Positions 5,922-10,132 of a stretch of 10,132 nt of DNA are shown here, piece by piece. The position numbers and the translations under genes were made by a program. Where the stretch lies: positions 1-10,132 of the forward strand of contig JAAZDX010000020.1 of NCBI GenBank assembly GCA_012512605.1, given 5' to 3'. The notes below the pieces were generated by a model. That model saw nothing but the letters and a program-made list of their open reading frames with translations. It was not told where the DNA came from and made no database searches. Within the stretch, counting starts at the first letter, position 1. Each line of letters starts with the position of its first letter. Source of the stretch: Bacillota bacterium. GTDB taxonomy: Bacteria > Bacillota > UBA4882 > UBA10575.

Positions 5922-6944
5922 TTGCAGATTATCGGCTTAAATCTGGAAGAAGTAGAAGAATTAGTGCTTAAGCTTGGTGAACCCCGTTACCGAGCTCGGC
6001 AGTTGTTGGATTGGGTCTACAAAAAGGGGGTTGACGATTTTGGGCAAATGAGTAATTTGCCCGCTCTTTTTCGGCAACGCTTAGAGGCCCATGGTTTGAC
6101 GGGGGGCAGCATCACCAAGGCGGGTGCGGAGGAAGCAGCTGATGGAACTAAAAAGTATTTATTTCGTTTACCAGATGGCTTCTGTGTGGAAGCGGTTTAT
6201 ATTCCGGAACAAAAAAGAAAGACGGTCTGTTTTTCCACGCAAGTCGGATGTGCGGTTGGTTGCACTTTTTGCGCCACCGGACAGCAGGGTTTTAAGCGTA
6301 ACTTGACGGCAGGCGAGATCGTCGACCAGGTCCGGAAGATCGGATTGGACCAAAGAACCCGGATCAGCCATGCCGTAGCGATGGGCCAAGGGGAGCCCCT
6401 GGCCAACTACGCGGCGACGATCAAGGCGCTTCGTCTTTTAAATGCGGATTACGGGCTTCAGATGGCGGCCAGGCATCTGACCGTCTCCACCAGCGGGATT
6501 GTTCCGGCGATTTACCGATTATCCGACGAGGAGCTCCAGATTAATCTGGCTTTATCCCTCCATGCGACCGCCGATCAGTTGCGTTCAGCGCTGATCCCAT
6601 TGAACCGGACCTATCCGCTCGCCCAAGTTATCCAGGCCTGTCGAGATTATGCCGCCAAGACCAAACGCCGGGTCACCCTGGAGTATATTATGCTGGCAGG
6701 GGTGAACGACGGGGACGCCGCTCTTGCGCGTTTAGTGGATCTGGCGAAGGGCTGGCTGTGCCATGTGAACCTCATCCCGTATAACCCGGTGCCGGCGGCA
6801 CCGTACCGGCCCTCACCCCCACGGACCCGCCAGCGTTTCCTCGGTTTTTTGCAGAAACATGGAGTGGCGGCTAGCATCCGGCAAGAACGCGGGGCGGAGG
6901 TCAATGCGGCCTGTGGTCAATTGCGACAACATTTAAAACTGTAA
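5922..6944 (+). CDS. rlmN: Dual-specificity RNA methyltransferase RlmN (23S rRNA A2503 / tRNA A37, m2A)
   Basis: Radical-SAM enzyme that puts a C2 methyl group on adenosine 2503 of 23S rRNA and A37 of some tRNAs. Numbering is from TTG 5922, giving 340 residues and an N-terminus MQIIGLNLEEVEELVLKLGE like family members; a GGGGGG stretch is eight bases upstream. ATG 5874 would add 16 residues but has no SD site at a suitable distance (the GAGGAGG at 5845 is 22 bases away). The 4Fe-4S cluster motif CxxxCxxC is C110, C114, C117 (VGCAVGCTFCATG). The SAM-site GEP motif is MGQGEPL (154-160). The methyl-carrying Cys is C331 in NAACGQLR. The N-terminal helical RNA-binding part (FRARQL-like, YRARQLLDWVYKKG 23-36) is intact. 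It probably heads an operon with the FHA, phosphatase and kinase genes; rlmN-prpC-prkC order is common in Bacillota. Identity is secure; the start is less so. Confidence 0.95.
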   Translation: MQIIGLNLEEVEELVLKLGEPRYRARQLLDWVYKKGVDDFGQMSNLPALFRQRLEAHGLTGGSITKAGAEEAADGTKKYLFRLPDGFCVEAVYIPEQKRKTVCFSTQVGCAVGCTFCATGQQGFKRNLTAGEIVDQVRKIGLDQRTRISHAVAMGQGEPLANYAATIKALRLLNADYGLQMAARHLTVSTSGIVPAIYRLSDEELQINLALSLHATADQLRSALIPLNRTYPLAQVIQACRDYAAKTKRRVTLEYIMLAGVNDGDAALARLVDLAKGWLCHVNLIPYNPVPAAPYRPSPPRTRQRFLGFLQKHGVAASIRQERGAEVNAACGQLRQHLKL

Positions 6945-6971
6945 CTCATTTTTAATAGGAGATGTGTTATA

Positions 6972-7433
6972 ATGAAATTTAACAATTGGGTTCTACCCTG
7001 GGCGAAAACGAAAGAGAAAACAAAGCCGAATTTTGCCACCAGAGAAGCTGATACCAAAACCTTCGCCCGGGTCAAGCGTTTCCGGGCCGCCCAACCGTCA
7101 ATGGCTTTAGTGGTGGTTGCCGGGCCCGATTGTGGACGGGAGTTTCTCCTTGCGCCCATGAACGTGAAGATTGGACGCCAAGCCCAAAGCCATGTCCGTT
7201 TAAAAGACGTAAAGGTCTCGCGGGAACATGCCGTTTTACAGTACCATGCGCAAAAACACACTTTTCTGCTGAAGGATTTGGGGAGTACTAATGGCACTTT
7301 TTATAATAACTGCCGAATTAGCAGTATATTGATCTCTCCTGGCGGTGAAATCCGACTGGGGGAGACCGTCCTGAAAGTGGTTGCCCTTGGGCAAAAGGAC
7401 CTTCCGGAGCCAGCAGGAGTAGAATCCCGCTAA
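6972..7433 (+). CDS. Small cytoplasmic FHA-domain protein (phosphothreonine reader)
   Basis: A 153-residue protein made of a 43-residue N-terminal tail and one forkhead-associated (FHA) domain (about 44-140), which binds phosphothreonine peptides. The diagnostic residues are all there: G68-R69 (KIGRQ), S83-R84-x-H86 (VSREHAVLQ), and LGSTNGTF (103-110) with N107 and G108. There is no membrane segment. The tail is basic and holds ADTKTFAR (26-33), a Thr-rich stretch somewhat like the TT-x-x-F site that PknB phosphorylates in mycobacterial GarA; that parallel is speculation. ATG 6972 has AGGAG at 6957-6961 with ten bases of spacing. It lies 27 bases after rlmN and 21 before the PP2C gene, so it is almost certainly co-transcribed with both. 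The natural partner is the PASTA kinase downstream. In many Bacillota this position between rlmN and prpC is empty. Confidence 0.9.
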   Translation: MKFNNWVLPWAKTKEKTKPNFATREADTKTFARVKRFRAAQPSMALVVVAGPDCGREFLLAPMNVKIGRQAQSHVRLKDVKVSREHAVLQYHAQKHTFLLKDLGSTNGTFYNNCRISSILISPGGEIRLGETVLKVVALGQKDLPEPAGVESR

Positions 7434-7454
7434 GGGCTGAAGGGGAGTAGCGAG

Positions 7455-8159
7455 GTGGATAAAGTGAAGGTCGGAATGGCTTCCCATATTGGTAAGGTAA
7501 GAGCAGTAAACGAGGATAGTATTGGCTGGAAGGGTACGCTTCTCGTCTTAGCCGATGGCATGGGCGGTCATCAGGCGGGTGAGGTGGCCAGCGCCTTGGT
7601 GGTGGAAAAGGTGTTGGCTCTGGACACGTCCGTACCGGATTTTAAAACGGCGCTCACTTCCACCTTGAACCGGGCGAATCAGGCTTTGTTAAATTACGCC
7701 CATACGCACCAGGAATGTAAGGGTATGGGAACGACCGTGGTTGTAGTTCAGGTGGCAGAGGACCGGATTAATGTGGCCCATATTGGGGATAGCCGGGCTT
7801 ATCTGTGGCGTGCCGGCCAGTGTACCCAACTGACGAGTGACCATTCCTTAGTGGCGGAACTAGTGCGTAGTGGTGGGATCACGGAGGAAGAAGCCAAAGA
7901 CCATCCGCAACGGAATGTCTTGACCCGTGCCCTCGGGACGGCCGGACCGGTGGAACCGGAATACCGGGAGTTGTCGGCGCAGGCCGGTGACCGTCTGCTC
8001 TTGTGTTCCGATGGTCTTACGGTGATGCTTTCCAACACCGAAATCGGCGCATTGCTTGGTGGGGGTGTTTCTCCCCAGGAAGTGGCGGACCGTTTGGTGG
8101 CAGCCGCCAATGACCGGGGTGGGATCGATAACATCTCGGCCATCGTCGCTTTTCTCTAA
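7455..8159 (+). CDS. prpC: PP2C-type Ser/Thr protein phosphatase (PrpC/Stp)
   Basis: Metal-dependent phosphatase that reverses phosphorylation by the PrkC-type kinase encoded downstream. 234 residues form one PP2C domain with no membrane segment. Metal and phosphate-site motifs are seen in order: RAVNEDS (16-22; E20, D21), LADGMGGHQAGE (32-43; D34, G35), GMGTTVVV (90-97), AHIGDSRAYL (108-117; D112), DHSLVAELVRSGGIT (129-143), LTRALG (156-161), LLCSDGLT (182-189; D186) and GGIDNISAIV (222-231; D225, N226). GTG 7455 has AGGGGAG seven bases upstream; GTG 7464 would remove only three residues and cannot be excluded. It is slightly shorter than the 254-residue Bacillus protein, mostly by a short N-terminus and lacking the acidic C-terminal tail. 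It follows the FHA gene by 21 bases, so translational linkage is likely. The gap to the kinase is longer (192 bases). Confidence 0.95.
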   Translation: MDKVKVGMASHIGKVRAVNEDSIGWKGTLLVLADGMGGHQAGEVASALVVEKVLALDTSVPDFKTALTSTLNRANQALLNYAHTHQECKGMGTTVVVVQVAEDRINVAHIGDSRAYLWRAGQCTQLTSDHSLVAELVRSGGITEEEAKDHPQRNVLTRALGTAGPVEPEYRELSAQAGDRLLLCSDGLTVMLSNTEIGALLGGGVSPQEVADRLVAAANDRGGIDNISAIVAFL

Positions 8160-8351
8160 AGGTCTTTGTTTTAGGGCAGGAATTTGGCCTGTTTATGGAG
8201 AAAAACCTACCTAAAAGGAAATATGAATCGCCACTAAGTTCACCGCGCTTGGTATTGATTTGCTTTGTGCCATTTATGAAACCGGTGAAGGCGGCGACTT
8301 AAGATTTTACCAATTATTACTGGGGTTTTTCGGCCCAATGAGGTGAATTTG
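8160..8351. other. 192-base spacer between phosphatase and kinase, with an inverted repeat
   Basis: No supported gene or promoter is seen. A two-part inverted repeat pairs TCGCC (8228-8232) with GGCGA (8293-8297), and TTCACCG (8239-8245) with CGGTGAA (8283-8289), enclosing a 37-base loop, so the RNA could fold here. The frame from 8227 to the stop at 8344-8346 is open for 39 codons and reads like protein, but has no start. ATG 8223, behind AAAAGGAAA, is in another frame and stops after four codons. Such gaps are unusual between these two genes. Confidence 0.5.
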
Positions 8352-10037
8352 TTGATCGGACGTCTACTGGGCAATCGATATAAAATTCTTGAATTGATCG
8401 GTGAAGGGGGTATGGCTTTAGTTTATAAAGCCGAATGCACCCTGCTTCAACGGGTGGTCGCCATCAAAATTCTGCGGGAACAGTTTTCGGCGGACCGGGA
8501 GTTTGTGGAACGTTTTCGCCGGGAGGCTCAGGCTGCGGCCAGCCTTTCCCATTCAAATGTGGTTAATATCTTCGATGTGGGCCAGGATGGCGACATCCAT
8601 TATATAGTGATGGAATATATTGCCGGCCGTAATCTAAAAGAACTAATCCAGGAGGAAGCACCTTTTTCTTTAAGTCGGGCTTTAAAAATTACTTTGCAGA
8701 TCTGTGAAGCATTGCGGCACGCCCATGAACACAATATTGTCCACCGGGACATCAAACCCCATAATATTTTGATCACCGCGGATGGGATGGTTAAGGTCAC
8801 CGACTTTGGGATCGCGCGGGCCGTGACGGCGAGTGGGTTTACGCAAACAGGAGTTGTCATGGGGTCGGTACAGTATTTTTCACCCGAACAGGCGAAAGGA
8901 ATCCCGGTTGGCCCCCAGTCGGATCTGTACTCTTTAGGTTGCGTTCTTTATGAGATGCTCACAGGAGAAGTGCCGTTTACAGGGGAGAGCCCCATTGCGA
9001 TCGCCCTCAAACACTTGCAGGAAGAGCCGCCCCTCTTCGACTGGCTGGCGGCAAAGCATCCGAAGAGCGTGGTTGATCTACTAAAGCGTGCTCTGGCGAA
9101 AGATTTGGAGCGGCGCTACCCTTCTGCTTTGGTCTTGAGCAAGGACCTACAGGAGATTTTAGGCTTAAAGCCGGATGAGACCAATCTTGAAGATTACCCA
9201 ACCCAGATTCTCGATTTTACCCTCGAGCACGAAGTGGTGGCGAAGGACGACCCGGCTCCACAAGGCAGAAAAAGTTTTAAACAGTCTATGCAAACCTTGG
9301 GGATTGTCTTTCTCTCGCTCTTTATTGCTCTGGGCCTGGCCGGTGTGGGGTATTTGTACCTGATTCCTCCCCGGGCGGAAGTGACGGTTCCCAATTTTGT
9401 CGGTTTTGAGTTTAGTGCCGCCGAGCGTATCGCTAGTGAGAATGGTTTAAAGTTAAATGTGGTGAAGAGGGAACCGGATGATGCGATTCAACCGGACGGG
9501 GTTCTTTCGCAGGTGCCCAAGGCGGGAATGATTGTCCGGCGTGGCCGCGTGGTTGATGTGGTCTTGAGTTCAGGGATCGAGACGGTTTTAGTTCCGGATT
9601 TAACCGGGAAAAATTTGACTGAAGCTGAAATCCTGCTGGATCAGGCGGGCCTTAAACGGGGCGACGTTTACGCCGAGAGTAATAAGAATGTCCCGAAGGA
9701 CCGTATTGTGCGGCAGAAACCGGCCCCCAACACCAAGATCCAGAAGGGTGCGGCCGTTGATATCTACCGGAGTTTGGGGCCGGAATACGTGGAGGTACCG
9801 AATTTTATCGGGTCTTCCCTGGTTAAAGTCCAATCCGAGCTAGCCAGTTTAGGTCTGGTCTTTAATGATTCGTTGGTCTATAAGACTAGTCCTTACCCGA
9901 AAGGGAATATTTTGGATCAAAGTCCCTTGCCGGGTGAGGTGGTGCCGTTGAATACGGAGATGAGTTTTACGGTCAGTTCTGGTCCTGCCGGGTTGAATTC
10001 GGATCCGGCCGGGGAGGCGCAGATTAGTGGGGAATAG
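8352..10037 (+). CDS. prkC: PASTA-domain eukaryotic-like Ser/Thr protein kinase (PrkC/PknB type)
   Basis: Single-pass membrane kinase that phosphorylates Thr/Ser of cytoplasmic targets; outer PASTA repeats bind peptidoglycan fragments, and in Bacillus it triggers spore germination by muropeptides. The preferred start is TTG 8352: GAGGTGA (8340-8346) is an ideal SD, and the N-terminus MIGRLLGNRYKI matches PrkC; TTG 8349 is an alternative, while GTG 8343 lies within the SD. From TTG it has 561 residues. Kinase domain about 8-270: glycine loop GEGGMALVYKAE (17-28), K39, HRDIKPHN (131-138, catalytic D133), DFG (D151), activation-loop Thr 164 and 166, SPEQ (177-180). A Thr-containing linker precedes the membrane helix (about 313-338). 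Three PASTA repeats (about 344-408, 410-477, 478-545) start VPNFVG, VPDLTG and VPNFIG. A short polar tail ends the protein. Nothing appears missing. rsgA, the common next gene, is not visible in the remaining 95 bases. Confidence 0.95.
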   Translation: MIGRLLGNRYKILELIGEGGMALVYKAECTLLQRVVAIKILREQFSADREFVERFRREAQAAASLSHSNVVNIFDVGQDGDIHYIVMEYIAGRNLKELIQEEAPFSLSRALKITLQICEALRHAHEHNIVHRDIKPHNILITADGMVKVTDFGIARAVTASGFTQTGVVMGSVQYFSPEQAKGIPVGPQSDLYSLGCVLYEMLTGEVPFTGESPIAIALKHLQEEPPLFDWLAAKHPKSVVDLLKRALAKDLERRYPSALVLSKDLQEILGLKPDETNLEDYPTQILDFTLEHEVVAKDDPAPQGRKSFKQSMQTLGIVFLSLFIALGLAGVGYLYLIPPRAEVTVPNFVGFEFSAAERIASENGLKLNVVKREPDDAIQPDGVLSQVPKAGMIVRRGRVVDVVLSSGIETVLVPDLTGKNLTEAEILLDQAGLKRGDVYAESNKNVPKDRIVRQKPAPNTKIQKGAAVDIYRSLGPEYVEVPNFIGSSLVKVQSELASLGLVFNDSLVYKTSPYPKGNILDQSPLPGEVVPLNTEMSFTVSSGPAGLNSDPAGEAQISGE

Positions 10038-10065
10038 TTACTTGCAGTAGTTTAGATATAGATAC

Positions 10066-10132
10066 AGGAGGAGTTTACAGATTATCTTTGAGGTAGGACC
10101 TACAAATTTAGGTTCATTGACTACAAAAGAGA
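10066..10132 (+). other. Strong SD site with no ordinary start codon, at the window end
   Basis: AGGAGG (10066-10071) is followed after nine bases by ATT (10081), the only plausible start: the frame from it stays open to the window edge and reads IIFEVGPTNLGSLTTKE. No ATG, GTG or TTG lies in that frame near the SD. It could be the start of a gene using a rare ATT start, or a chance purine run. A seven-pair stem (GGACCTA with TAGGTTC, 10096-10115) lies inside it, without a T-tract. Confidence 0.25.

Noticed and set aside
6968..6973. TATAAT just before the FHA gene
   Set aside because: It overlaps the ATG start and follows the SD site, so transcription from it would miss the start. Coincidental.
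8176..8198. Weak hairpin after prpC (CAGG with CCTG) as terminator
   Set aside because: Only four good pairs with wobbles, and no T-tract; not adequate for termination.

Overview
The window reads as chromosomal DNA of an endospore-forming member of the Bacillota (Firmicutes). It carries two sporulation proteins (SpoVS and a Spo0A-type regulator), RNase Y with YmdB, and an RlmN / PP2C / PASTA-kinase cluster, all typical of that phylum. GC content looks moderate, and TTG and GTG starts are frequent behind strong Shine-Dalgarno (SD) sites. The mix suggests a clostridia-like or early-branching lineage rather than Bacillus itself, but the genus cannot be named from this sequence. All eleven supported genes lie on the plus strand. 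There is no mobile element, tRNA, rRNA or CRISPR array.

Left part (1-4090), RNA turnover, sporulation and wall turnover: the 3' four-fifths of rny (RNase Y), a hairpin, an unrecognised 177-residue protein, ymdB (metallophosphodiesterase), spoVS with its own sigma-H-like promoter and a strong terminator, then an M19 (membrane/renal-type) dipeptidase. The rny-ymdB-spoVS order is conserved in Bacillus; the extra small gene between rny and ymdB is the local novelty.

Middle part (4091-5815): a 232-base non-coding stretch with a 20-bp-period direct repeat and a 0A-box-like heptamer, then a GNAT acetyltransferase and a Spo0A homologue, closed by a terminator. This Spo0A keeps the phospho-accepting Asp but has Asn at a normally acidic metal-binding position. 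It also has Gly and Ser where the usual recognition helix has two Arg. spoIVB is not upstream. It may be a divergent paralogue or a lineage-specific Spo0A with altered specificity, and is the most interesting item here.

Right part (5816-10132): rlmN (23S rRNA/tRNA m2A methylase), a small FHA-domain protein, a PP2C phosphatase and a PASTA-domain Ser/Thr kinase (PrkC/PknB type). The last three form a complete reader/eraser/writer set for protein phosphothreonine. The kinase's outer PASTA repeats probably sense peptidoglycan fragments. A 192-base gap separates phosphatase and kinase. The last 95 bases hold a strong SD site but no ordinary start codon.

Start codons were chosen from SD spacing and from remembered N-termini of the families, so several differ from the longest open frame.
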